Source: Plantago ovata
Taxonomy: Eukaryota; Streptophyta; Magnoliopsida; Lamiales; Plantaginaceae
Length of the DNA stretch: 64,000 nucleotides
Assembly (NCBI GenBank): GCA_028274465.1
Contig: CM051455.1
Span: forward strand, 105,026,942-105,090,941
Reading direction: 5' to 3'
The notes beneath the pieces were generated by a model. It had not been told where the DNA came from. It ran no database searches and saw only the letters and a program-made list of their open reading frames with translations. The position numbers and the translations under genes were made by a program. Positions 34,407-46,074 of this stretch are shown piece after piece (position 1 is the stretch's first letter; the number at the start of each line of letters is the position of its first letter).

Positions 34407-34632
34407 TATTTTTTCTTTTTTTTTCCAATTAAATGATCTATTCGAATATAAACCTGATTTAATAACTCATAATCTAGAGTAATCATGAATTTTTATTTGA
34501 GATTTTTATATATATTTTTTTTAATAATCAAAAGATAAAAAAAAAAATATAGATTATAAATTATATTTGCATGTCCAATATTGAGGGGACAAGTGTCCCC
34601 TCCCTATTGACAAGAGCGAAGAAACGACAAGG

Positions 34633-34662
34633 TTGGAGGTTGGTAAAACAACCAACCTCCAA
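34633..34662. repeat. Perfect 12-bp hairpin
   Basis: TTGGAGGTTGGT and ACCAACCTCCAA separated by 6 nt. Could be a remnant of MITE ends or a small hairpin RNA seed. No further support. Confidence 0.45.
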
Positions 34663-35324
34663 TGCCGTAATCTCTTCTCACCTATTTCTTTTTCTACTTT
34701 TTTTATTTTTTATATAATGTTGTGGGCCAAAGCCCACCTTCTTCCCAACCTTACCACTGCCATGTGTGGTCTAATAAGTTCAGCCACTAGGTGTATGAAG
34801 GCTATATGATATGATAGTAATAAGTCGTTTTGGAATAAAAGAAAATACACAATGTTGTGACATGTATTATCACAATCACAATGTTACTGAATTTATGCAG
34901 ACATATTACAAGTGACTAAATTAGTCTGACGCAATATTTTTGGAAGATATCACTTTACTCCCTTATTTTATTTACAAACAAGACGTTTGAATCAAATTTC
35001 TCTACTGTAATTATACATCATATTGTTTCTCAATTGTCAAATTAATACTTTATCCCTAAAAGCGTCATCATAAAAATATTTGGTAGGTAGAAGTAGTACG
35101 TAGTAATAATTAATATTTGTTGGAGAATTATTTTTAAATGAGTCCATTCCAAACATTTTGGATCTTTTGTTCTCTTTCTCTCATCATCGAACTATCATGT
35201 GGAAATTAACATGAATAGCAAGCTATAAGAGTGATCGATAGACGTACAATTAATTCTGGAAAATGCATTTTTTATTTCGAAACTTGGAAAATTATTTTTA
35301 AGAGAAATACGGGAGTCACAACTA
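34663..35324. other. Intergenic, nothing recognised
   Basis: AT-rich, no gene seen. Confidence 0.4.
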
Positions 35325-35433
35325 TATCATATGGTGGTTCTATCTTATAGCAAGGATGGTGTAGTAATTGTGGGGTGTTTTTGTGGTGTAGTATAGTGTA
35401 CTATATATAGGCAAAGTGTGAACAAATATTTAG

Positions 35434-35930
35434 TACTTTCTCCATTTCATTAATAATTTCCTATTCGGTCAACAGGCTTCATGTTTGACCGCACATTACT
35501 CCTAAATTGTACTTCATCCATTCCTTATGAAACTTCCCATTTCATTTCGTTGACTTTTTCGAGACTTTGTTTGACTCCAAATTAATCCTAAATCATACCG
35601 GAAAAAAATATTTTGAACTTATATTATAAAAGTGGAAATCTTATATTTTCATAATATAACTTCAAATATTTTTTTTCCAATACGATTTATGATTAATTCG
35701 GAGTCAAACGGAGGCAAAAAAAAGTCAACAAAACCAAATGAGAAGTTTGATAAGGAATGGAGGAAGTACGACGTAATTCTTTTTTAAAGTTATATAATTA
35801 AAGTTCATAAGTTAGTAGTATTTTAAATATTTTTTAAAATTTTTTTATCAATAAAATTTAGGTGTAATATACGAGTCAAACATGACAGCCGTTGACCAAA
35901 GAGGAAGTTTGTAATGAAATGGAGGAAGTA
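35434..35930. mobile_element. Outer Stowaway-type MITE
   Basis: Terminal inverted repeats TACTTTCTCCATTTCATTA (left) and TACTTCCTCCATTTCATTA (right, opposite strand). It interrupts the duplicated Q4 upstream segment. The matching unbroken copy at 33692-33960 shows the empty site. Confidence 0.75.
35510..35767. mobile_element. Inner Stowaway-type MITE nested in the outer one
   Basis: Ends TACTTCATCCATTCCTTATG (left) and TACTTCCTCCATTCCTTATC (right, opposite strand), about 258 bp, inside 35434-35930. Confidence 0.75.
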
Positions 35931-36090
35931 CAAAACATGATTAAATTGTATTGGTATATTATACTGGAAGGTTATATGGTACCACATGTGGAAATGTGAT
36001 GCATATATTAATAATTCGTTCTACATAAATTCACTCTAATTTATGCATATGTCAACAATATTCAAAGCGTAGGCGTGTACAATATGGAAC

Positions 36091-36822
36091 GAAGGATGTT
36101 TATTACCACGACACATGGTAGTGTAATATCCATCCTAGGTAACTTGAGCAGTCAATTTCGTTGACGTTTGCTATATGAAAGGTCAAATTCATATGGGAAT
36201 TAAGAAATTACTATAATAAATGTGGTTTTGTATATACGGGTCAGCACGATATTTATTCGTATATATGTGAAATAAAGCGGATTGCCCTAGTTCATTTTTT
36301 TATGTAATTAGTTTGAATAATAAATATATACTCCGTATATATAACGAAGAAATAATATATTTATAAATTTCTTCTTCAAAATTACACACATGTTAAATGC
36401 GAAATTCTATATTTGAAGCTAACTATCTTTCGAACCTGCTAACTATCTGATCCTTCTTTAATTTTATTTTTTTTACGGAACTAAAATAAGATATTCAACA
36501 TATGTAATTATATGTCGAATAACTTAGTGGAATACCATACCTGAGTCACGGATCGATTGTATAACGTGAGTTCAACTCATACTATGTGCTTCATTGAAAT
36601 AAGTAAAGTTGATGATCTCAAATATTCACAGGTAGGGTGTGAAGCATACATTTTCTACTACAAAATTACATATGATGGATAATTAGCACTAATCATAACC
36701 AAAATAAGTTGTGCTTGCAGGGTTAATTTATATATTACAGACCCTTACAGTTACCAAAAGGAAAGTAGGATGAGTCTCATGAAACATTAATCTTAGTAAT
36801 GCAATATAAAACATACTAATGC
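36091..36822. other. Intergenic, nothing recognised
   Basis: AT-rich sequence 3' of the Harbinger Myb-like gene. I looked here for the left terminal repeat of a Harbinger element and did not find one. Confidence 0.4.
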
Positions 36823-37499
36823 CTATAGTCGATTCTCCAGCATCATAGTAACCATGTCTTTACGATAGTCTGCATCCTCACCGAGGAAAGAATTGGTCAG
36901 GCTCTTATCCTTAAGGATGTGTTGCTCCAGCCGGAAGACTTCACAACGTTCTAGGCCGGGGATCTCTTTGAGAGCAGCTTTGACGGCCTTACAATTCTCT
37001 TGGAAGACAATCTCAGGGGATTTGAACTGGGAAGCCAAGTTCTCCAATACAACCTTATTCTCCGCCCACATATTTTCAAACATGCGTACGTATGGTCTGG
37101 CAACTATCTCATCTATGTCGGCTTTACTAAGTTTTGTTTTCTTAGTCGTTGGCTGGGGAGGGGGGTAGATGTCCGGGCCAACACGAGACTTAAAAGTTGA
37201 TGCTGCAGCCGAGGCAGGCGAACGAGATTTTGACTTGCTTGGGGGAGCATTAGGGGGATTGATGGATGCCTCAGTTTGCATTGATGGAGAAGAGAGGTTA
37301 ATGTAGCTGTCTACTTGTGGGGAGTTAGCAGGCTGCCCCATGAAGGAATCGGGCTGTGTAAAAGGAGTGGTCGGATTCATGAATTCCTCAGATTGAGACA
37401 ATGGAGTATGCTGGGGGGTAGGGTCAGGTGGTGTGGACTCAGTTTCACTAAGTAGATTGCTTACATCCTCCTCACTATAAGAAAACAGCATTTTAGCCA

Positions 37500-37915
37500 C
37501 CACTTTTAGCAACCGATCAATCGGTTCCTAAATTAGCGACCGATCGGTCTTTTAGCAACCGATAAATAGGCCCTAGCGACGGATAAAAGGAAACGCCTTA
37601 GAGCGTACTGAAACAAGCGACGGATGGCTCATCCGTCGCTAATTAGCGACGGATAGGTCCATCCGTTGCTAAAATTGCGACGGATAGGTCCATCCGTTGC
37701 TAAAATTGCGACGGATATGCCCATCCGTCGCATTTATTTAAATTTTTTTTTATTAATCTGGTCAACAAGCTTAGCGACCGATGGAACCATCGGTCGCTAT
37801 TGCATATTAATAATAAAAAAAAAAATTAACTTGCGACGGATGAGCTTATCGGTCGCTAATTAGCGACCGATCGCTTTTTTAGCGACGGATACGCCATCCG
37901 TCGCTAAAAATGCTA
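37500..37915. repeat. Left subterminal repeats of the CACTA element
   Basis: Repeated TTAGCGACGGAT and ATCCGTCGCTAA motifs with variants (AGCAACCGAT), often as hairpins such as GCGACGGATAGGTCCATCCG. These are the expected binding sites of the element-encoded protein. Confidence 0.85.
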
Positions 37916-39118
37916 TTCATCATCTTCCTCGCCGTGATCGATCGGACAGAAAACTCCAACCCGTTTCTTTCTTCTCTCTCGCGGCTCAAATCTATCCTCC
38001 CCTATTTTCTTCATTTCTTCACCATTTCCATCAATCTTATAGTCATTTCGAAGCTCTTTCATCAAGGAACAAGTGTAGCTATTCAATTGCGTGATTATTT
38101 GCCCATTTCTTCCGCAATCAAAGGTATATATTTCGAACCCTAACTTGTCTAAATTTTAGTATTCTTCATTTTTTTTCCAATTCATTGAATTGTATGGATT
38201 CTACTAGTATCTATTATGTTGTATAGCTCAAATTAGGGGGGATGCACAAGTTTTAGTTGGTGAATTGATAGATTTGGGATGAATTGGGTATTTTATAGTT
38301 GAGTTCGATTATGTTTGGTCAATTAGTAGTTTTATTTCCGATATACTAATTACTAATTAGATTTGGAAATTGTATAATTATAATGGAAATATGAGTAATT
38401 ATAGTGTATTGTAATTAGTTATTATAATGGAAATTGTATAAATATAATGAAAATATAGATAAATATAGGTAATTATAGTGTATTGCAAGTTTTTATTATA
38501 ATGAAAATTACATAAGTATAATGGAAATATATAGATAAATATAGGTAATTATAGTGTATTGGTAGTTGTTACTATAATGCAAATTGCATAATTATAATGC
38601 AAAATATATGTAATTATAGTGTATTGTAAGTAGTTATTATAATGAAAATTGTACAAGTATAATGGAAATATAGATAAATATAGGTAATTATTGTTTAAAA
38701 AAATTGTAAGTATGAAGGAAATAACTCATTGATAAATTAAAGTTAGAAGATAATATGAGTATTTTTATTTCTAATGTAGAAATATTGGGAGTATATATAA
38801 TGCAATGTAAAAAATTGATAATTAAAATGAGTACTTGGTGAAAACAACGTTAGCCGCAATGTACTAAACTTCCATTGGTCAGGTTTAGCATTCAAATATG
38901 TCAGAACGTACACTGAGGATTCCCTTACTTGAGGTTTGGAAAGCCAACTGGCTTTTGGGAGTTCCGCCCAAAGAGTGGATGCCGAGTCCCCTTCATGATG
39001 TTTAGGAGTCCTACTGGCGTGACCACCCGAATGTCTAGTGTCGTTCCTTGCTATATCTCTGATTGTACATGTTTTATATTCAATTGTGTATGTACTAACA
39101 CGGATCTTTGTATTGCAG

Positions 39119-40858
39119 ATGCCACGACCCAGGAGGCCACGATACATGACCCCGCAGTCCCAGAGGGATGATACCGACGGAGAGGACACCGGGCAGGGCT
39201 CCCCTACTGTTTTAGGGACTCCACCTGGGTCGAGCAGGGGATCGACTCCTCATTCCTCCCTCCACGACCCGTGGGCCCACGTTCCAGACGACGGTTGTCC
39301 CTTTCAAAGGCCGGAAGATGGTCTTATGTGGAATGGTCGCCCTGTCCTTTACCCCAATGGAGAGAAGTAAGTATTAGGCATTAACTGATTTACGAACTTT
39401 TAATATATATATACCGAACTAACCTTGTCACTATTGACTTACCTGTTCTTCACATGTTGTATGGGGAGCACGCTGCTAAAGTACTCAGTTCGATAATACG
39501 GAACAGAATGGTCCCACCGCAAGAGGGTGGCAGCCAGTGGCATTGCATCCCGGACCAAATTAAGGGAGAGCTCTTCGAGGAGCTGAGGGTGAGTTAATAT
39601 ATGCATGTTTAAATACCATGTTTTTACATTCCGTTCGACCGCTATGCATGCGAGGGTGGGCGGCGCCCTCTTATATGTCGGACCGCATATTTATGTATGG
39701 GTAGGCGGCACCCATTATATGCTTGGCCGCGTTTAGAACTAGAATGGATAGGCGGCATCCATTACGTGTAGACCTGAATAGATGTTGTTTTCCCTTGTTA
39801 TATATTTGATACATGTTAGCTCCCCTTGTTATACTTGAATGTTTTTTAAGTATTCACCAACGTATGTGTTTCGATGTTTATTTGTAATTGTGTAGAAAGA
39901 ATTCTTCCTTCCGAAAGCATTGCTGATGGATCTCTGGTGGAGCTTCAACTCTCACGGTAGTGCCCTTTACAAGTGCATGGTTCATAGCCTGAAGAAAATG
40001 TGGAAAGAAAACCGTCCACGTACCGGTGATTGGCCCGGAGATGCAATTTGGGAGGCGTGGAAGGTGTATTGGGCTGACGCGAGAGTCCAGGCGCAGGCTG
40101 ACCAGAACACTGAGAACCGGAAGAAGCAGCCGAATGATGGGACACGTACCCTGGTGACACACCGTTTTGGCTCTGAGTCGATCGCTACAGCACATGTGAG
40201 GCAGAAGGTAAGTATATTAACTTTGTGAATTCATCATTCCTATACTTGTTATTTACTTGCATTTCGAACTTTCAAACTAAGTATATGATGCTTTCATGTG
40301 TCATTCAGTTGAAGGATAAGGAGAGTCTCCTATTCACCCTGTTCTCGAGATCTCAGAAGGCCAAGAACGGACAGTGGTTGTGTGACGAGGCCACAGCAAT
40401 TGCGGTAAGTATCAACAATACATGTGTTTATTATATACTGATGATTTCATAACTAATTAACAACATAACTAACACCTTATACTCTTGATTTATAATTTCA
40501 GACGGCCTACGAGGACAGGATTCGTGATCAGGATCTCACTGTTGAGGAAATGAATGCCATTTTCCTCGAGGTGAATCCTCCAGACGAGAAGGGCCGTCGC
40601 TTGGGACTTGGGAGTGCAGCAGCCGTCCCTGAATTGGACTCGAGGCCGACTCGTCGTTCCCGTGCCAGTATATCTTCATCATCTTCAGCAGCAGCAGCAG
40701 CTTCCGCTCGAGAGCAGGCCCTCTTACTTCAGTTGCAGGAGAGGGATGAGGAGGTTAAGAGGCTAGCTGCGGAGCAGGCTGAGCAGAAGGCACAATTTGC
40801 TACTATGTTTGCTGAGCTGTATGCGAAGCTGGGGATGCCTCCACCTCCCTTTCCATGA
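39119..40858 (+). CDS. CACTA-encoded Ptta/En/Spm plant transposase-family protein
   Basis: Several exons on the plus strand. Exon 1 is near 39119-39366 (MPRPRRPRYMTPQ, Ser/Gly/Pro-rich). An exon ends at about 39589 (PPQEGGSQWHCIPDQIKG; its acceptor is unclear). Then come 39896-40207 (FFLPKALLMDLWWSFNSHGS...KKQPNDGTRTLVTHRFGS), 40309-40404 (LFSRSQKAKNGQWLCDEATA) and 40502-40858. Donors are GTAAGT or GTGAGT. The middle exon fits the Transposase_24 domain (plant transposase, Ptta/En/Spm family), which binds subterminal repeats rather than cutting DNA. The last exon has a Ser/Ala run, then a coiled coil (about LLLQLQERDEEVKRLAAEQA) and a proline-rich end. Confidence 0.72.
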
Positions 40859-41120
40859 TACCCCTATCCTTTTCGACTTTATTTACTATTTTCTACATGA
40901 ATACTGTGTACACTATGATATTATTTTGGATTAGTATTGTGTACGTATGATTATTATTATATGTATGGAGGGTTTTGGTACATTTATTATGATTTTTTTG
41001 GATTATTTTTTGGTTTATTTGGTCTATAGAATTTCTGTAACATGTTGCTTAATTAAACAGGTTGCATTTGATTTTGAGTCTCATTATTATATCTAAAAAA
41101 TAAAAAAAAATAAAAAAAAA

Positions 41121-41480
41121 ATTAGCAACCGATGGTCTCATCCGTCGCTTTATACAACGACGGATAAGGCTTATCCGTCGCTAAAAGTCCCGGACTTTTA
41201 GCAACGGATAACGCTCATCCGTTGCTAATATTTAGCAACCGATGAGGCTCATCCGTCGCTAAAAGTCCGGTGACTTTAGCGACGGATAAGTCATCGGTTG
41301 CTAAAAGTCAACCTCATTTTCCGTCGCTAATCCGTCGCAAATTCGCGACGGATTACTCATCGGTCGCTAATTCGCTAGCGACCAACGGTTTAGCGACGAC
41401 GATTTTATCCGTCGCTAGCGAATTTTAGCAACCGATCGGGGTGGTTTAGCGACGGATGGTTCCGTCGCTAAACTCGATAT
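41121..41480. repeat. Right subterminal repeats of the CACTA element
   Basis: Dense direct and inverted GCGACGGAT / ATCCGTCGCT and AGCAACGGAT motifs, mirroring the left end. Confidence 0.85.
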
Positions 41481-44038
41481 TGCTTGTAGTGCCTCTTCCT
41501 CGACATCATCAAAGATAGGGATGTATTCAGATCCAACGGGGGGGCCAACAGCAGCTTCTTGATATCCAACAGCACCTTCCCCTACAGATATTATTGTTAA
41601 AAGTACATTCATATGGACAGCATGCCCAACCAAATTAACATAAGAATCGGACCACATGTATGTTTCAATTAGGCTATATGAAAAATAGGCGCTTAGTGTA
41701 ATACACAGCTTTAGACATAATGGCATGCCATATTTATACTCTGCACTAACATGCAATCAAATAATCAGTGATCAACAGTTATGAGTTGCAATGTATGGGG
41801 ACATATCTTAGGTTATGAGCAATTAACTAACACAAAATATTAACAGAGATGCATTCTTGATTAGTAATGGAAGTACATTTATTTGTCCATATGCAAATCA
41901 ATGGGTGAGGTGTCTAGGAGAAAAGCATGATAAATTTTGGAAGCTTTGACATTATTGTAGTATTAATAAGAAAGTAGCAGTCCTACTGGGTTATCCAGAT
42001 ATAACGAATATGCATCATAAACATCATCAATATTCAATAAAATAAAATATAGGTAACTTGTATAAAGTAGCAATTGTACACTGCAACGTGTACCAATTAA
42101 GATAAGAATAGTAACATGAGACTAATTTTATGGGAGGAATTCTAAATCCAAATTTGAAATATGAGAGAAGCAGGTGATGTTTTACTATCTTCATGGTTGG
42201 GAACCTTTATAAGATATGTGTTATGATGGGGTATTATTTAATTAAAATGCAGCAGGGTGCGGTTGCATAATAGGACTCACCATTCATTAAAACAAAGGAG
42301 AATTGATTGTAACCATATATAATTAACATGCAAGTAGTCTACCACAATGTTTATAGTGTTTTAACAATGTACAAATTCAGCATGTATGGTGTAGGAGCAG
42401 TAGGTTTATTATTTTTAATTTTTTTTTTTTAACTTTGTAGTTTACTTCTAATATACTAAAAATCAACAAGACTTAGCATATTTAAATGGAAAGAATCTTA
42501 AAATAGCAGCGGATGCTGAGCTACTTTTATTAGATAGTAGACAATGGATTGATTAAGAATATTCAAAGGTGGGCAACCTTATCTTCATAATGTTTGTGAC
42601 AAAGTATTAACCAATATATTAGTAAGAGACTATTAGAATGCAATGCGGGCATGAAGTAAAGGTGATAATTGAACGATTTACCTGTAGCACGGTCCTCGCC
42701 AAACCATTCATTCCACAAGTCATAAAGCGGAAAATCTTTGTGACGGTACCTTGCAGCATCTGGGTACTCCTGTGTCATTAGTAGTGAATGAAATCAGTAG
42801 AAAATATATGTGTGCCACATCTGACAGAGAAACATATGATCGTGATTGCAAAAAATGTTGTTAAATACCCTAGTTTATATATGACAGGCATTTCAAGGGT
42901 TTGTTGCAATTGTACATACTGTGAAGGTGTGTTAAAACATTTCCCAAGGGTATTTTACAGGCACAAGGTTAAAAATGTTAAATAATATAACCGGGTACTC
43001 TTGGTATGTGTCCTACACAAAATAATATAATACGTAACAGGGAAGAGTAGAAAATTTCTAAAGAAATTCCAAAACAATCAGTTGCACATTGTACAGCCAC
43101 AATTCTAATACATATTAACAGTTGGTATTAGTAATACTAGTCAAGTCAGGCAATAAAAAAGAAAAAAAAAAAAGAAAAAAAAAACAAAAGAAAAAAGTTA
43201 AATAAAATAAATTTAACAGGAATCAGTATTCCCTTGTTGAATAAAGGATATTTTGCACATAAAAATACAGGGCTAGTGACAATGTTGTATATGCATACTG
43301 TATTAACCGACAACTACAAGTATAGGAAAAAATTAATGTTAATACTAGATAAACATGCAATCACACTTAATAATTAGAAGACAGTATGCTAACAATTACG
43401 GTGATGCATTAAGAATTGTTGTATTGTACGGGTGATAATATAAACTAGCATTCAGTATGGACACAGTTAGTATTTCAGTGTAATGAACCAATCATATCTT
43501 CATGACAAGTGTTGTATGATATTACCGCGCAATGTAGCTGCCACTGATCATTCTCAGTCAGGTCCAGAGTGTTCTTGCTACCATAGAAGGTGCCTCCGCT
43601 AAGATGGAGTATCCTATAGATTTCTGTGTATTGATGCTTGTAATACTTGAGCTTTGACTCGATCTGAGCCGCTGTTACTGGACATACTGGGATCCTATCC
43701 CTCATCATCCGTACAATATCATGGTAAACATTGACCAGTGGTTGGGTTCTGACACGGTTACCCAAAGCCATGATGGTCCTCACATTGTCATGTAGAGCAT
43801 CTGAGGCGATGCTATCCCAGAAGAACCGCGGAACTTTTGGTTGCTCAACCCGGATAGGATCAAGGGAACAACTTACATCTGGAGCACTTGGTTGCGACTG
43901 GGATGGAGGGGCAGACGTGGTACCACTGACCTGGCTAGCAGTAGGCCTTGAAGTAGGGACATAGCTGGATAGTAGTGCATTCACTGTGGGAACCGGGGAC
44001 CTGTACGGGGTACGGGAGTTTTTCCTTGGCTTCGTCAT

Positions 44039-44531
44039 CTACAAATAAATCTGCCATTAACAGCCTCCATTAGATGTGTCACAGATACACGTATAAGCTA
44101 AATAATTTTAAATGGACAAACATGGACAGATATATTGATAGTGAACTGGATGTATGAATATGAGATATACATAATATCATTACCAGTAAATAAAGGGACG
44201 GAGGGCTAGTGTAAGAATATGGGATTGGGGAGGGGTTGAGAGGACAAGAGGAGAATAATTAAACAGTAAGTCATTATGTGAGGCAAAAGTAACATATAGT
44301 AACAAATAAGGTGCAATGGTAGTATCACATATTACAACAAAACAATACTTATGAATACAACTGTATTTAGTACGCAAACATGCACGATAACACAGAGCTG
44401 GCCTTTCATCATATATTTTTAAAACATGACATCACAAAACGTGTACATGAGTACATAATACGGAAACTCAGAAAATATGGATGGAGGTTTTTTTTTTTCT
44501 TTTTTGTTTTTTGTAAATCAGGGAGATTGGA
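44039..44531. other. Spacer between Harbinger Myb-like gene and transposase
   Basis: About 490 bp between the Myb-like start and the transposase stop. Should hold the Myb-like promoter. A T-rich run lies at 44489-44513. Confidence 0.4.
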
Positions 44532-45963
44532 TCAATGGGGTGCCCCCCTCATTTCAAGCCAGTCATTATATAAGTCGGTAGCCAAGTTGTCTCTGAAATT
44601 ATCCCACTCTGGAGAAGGTTGTAGAACTTGAACATAGCCATGTGGGTGATCATCCTCAAGGGCAGCTTCTGGATCTAGAGGTACATCCTCATTCTCGAGG
44701 GGATCCCGTTCCATGTTTAACCGGATGAAATTCTGAAGCAGGCAGCATGCCAATATGACCTTGTTCTGAACGTCAAGAGGATATTTAGCTTGCTCAGATA
44801 ATGTCGCCCACCGCTTCTTCAACAGACCGAAGCATCTTTCAATAACATTCCTAGCGCGTGAGTGAAGCATGTTGAAGTATTCACGTGCATCCTGGGGGGG
44901 AATCCATTCCTTCTCCCCACTGCTGCAAATGATAACGGGTACCACGGTAAGGAGTCACAAATCCTTGACCATGAGTGTAACCATTGTCACAGAGATAATA
45001 TTGGCCTGTTCATACATTGAAAGCACAACACGTATTATTGGTTACGATAAGATAGTAAACAAGCCTTATAGATAATGTCATGCTAATTGTTGACAAGAGT
45101 AGGTTATTCATGAATTAGTAGTCGTAAGTGAACCTGTCTCTGATATATGGAATAACAAATACATGAACAATTAATTACCTATGGGAACACGTAGCCCACC
45201 TGGCCTAACCAGTGCATTTCTTAGAACCCGACTGTCAGCAGAAGATCCTCCCCATCCGGAAAGGACATAAGTGAAGTTCATATACCTGTTGCAAGCCGCG
45301 AGTACATTGACTGTGATTATACCCTTGCGACCACGGTAGGGGACCTGTTTGTCCTTCAGCACCAAAACACGGATGTGAGTCCCATCCAAGGCACCAAGAC
45401 ATCCCTGTACCAATGAAAAAACATAGAGTTAAGTGATCAAACTATTTACTGTAGTTGTATTAAATGGCTCAGAACAGTAAGGTGTTAAATTAGTTGCACA
45501 TATTAATTTAAAAATAAAAAATTTAAAAATGTTTTAAAAAATAAATTAATTAAAAAAAATATAGAACAACTCAATGGCGAAAAAAAAAGTACGTGGGTAG
45601 TTATTACTGACGCACCTGAAAGTATTGCCATCGTTCGGGAGCATCGTGAGGCGTAACGGGTTGCTGTGCTACTAGGAGATCATTGTGCATTCGCAAGACA
45701 ACATGCAGTACACGATGGAAGTACTTGCTTATTGTCTCGCTAGACCGGATGAAATCAAAGTGTACAATACGACTCTTCTTATTGTGAGCTAGTATAGACA
45801 TGAAAATCCCAACCTGCTCCTTAAGGGACACGTACTTCCCGTCATTCAACCCCCCTTTAGTATGAATGTCATGAACCAGCTTGTGGAAACAATTTCTATC
45901 CATACGAAGATTGAAGATACAAGCCTCATCGTCGTCAACAAAGAGTCTAAAGTTTCTATCCAA
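44532..45963 (-). pseudogene. PIF/Harbinger DDE transposase, one homopolymer frameshift
   Basis: Exon A (45616 to at least 45963) carries the N-terminal helix-turn-helix-like region (FNLRMDRNCFHKLVHDI, GIFMSILAHN, SETISKYFHRVLHVVL). Exon B (45179-45404) carries GCLGALDGTHIRV and GWGGSSADSRVL, giving the first two catalytic Asp. Exon C (44532-45005) carries YYLCDNGYTHGQGFVTPYRG and AREYFNMLHSRARNVIERCF, whose Glu is the third catalytic residue. All introns are GT-AG. Exons B and C together are one base too long: a C7 run (G7 on the plus strand, 44895-44901) should be C6 to keep frame. The first exon is unresolved; an ATG at 46074 is a candidate. The enzyme would excise and insert the element; it may be a sequencing artefact away from being intact. 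Confidence 0.8.
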
Positions 45964-46074
45964 CTGAACGTACAGATGAAATCACATATTATAGGGCTTC
46001 CTATCCTCAACCGCTTGTAGTTGTGTTCGAAATGTGGTAGTGCTAACCTCCGACGCAACGATACAAATAGCCAT

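Larger units (their letters stand above)
33959..34490. repeat. Tandem duplication of about 245 bp containing tRNA-like sequences
   Basis: AACCTGATTTAATAGCTCATA begins copies near 33960, 34211 and 34451 (the third copy partial). The first two each end with a tRNA-like sequence and a T-rich tract. Confidence 0.75.
37473..41491 (+). mobile_element. CACTA (En/Spm) transposon, non-autonomous
   Basis: Begins CACTATAAGAAAAC at 37473 and ends TTGCTTGTAGTG at 41491, so the outer bases form CACTA inverted ends. The 3-bp target duplication CCT flanks it (37470-37472 and 41492-41494). Both subterminal zones carry many copies of a GCGACGGAT-type motif in both directions. The single gene encodes a Ptta/En/Spm-type protein; the DDE transposase (TnpD-like) is not seen. 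Confidence 0.93.
36823..44038 (-). pseudogene. PIF/Harbinger Myb/SANT-like gene, exon 3 split by a CACTA element
   Basis: Exons on the minus strand: 43526-44038 (171 codons), 42682-42769, and exon 3 in two parts, 41492-41581 and 36823-37472. The introns have GT-AG ends. Exon 1 has a Pro/Ser-rich N-terminus, then a Myb/SANT-like domain (FFWDSIASDALHDNVRT, QIESKLKYYKHQYTEIYRIL). Exon 2 gives EYPDAARYRHKDFPLYDLW and FGEDRATG, the signature after the SANT domain. Exon 3 is a Ser/Pro-rich linker and a C-terminal helical region. Subtracting the 4,019-bp CACTA insert and one copy of its 3-bp duplication leaves 446 codons including stop, in frame. In Harbinger elements this protein helps the transposase reach the nucleus and bind the ends. 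The transposase gene lies next to it on the same strand. Confidence 0.78.

Noticed and set aside
36893..37168. Plus-strand frames opposite the C-terminal exon of the Harbinger Myb-like gene
   Set aside because: Antisense shadows; the minus strand matches the spliced gene in frame.
37500..37915. CRISPR-like regular repeats
   Set aside because: These are subterminal motifs of a CACTA transposon, in both orientations and irregularly spaced, in a plant genome. The palindromic array at 14746-15262 was rejected as CRISPR for the same reason.
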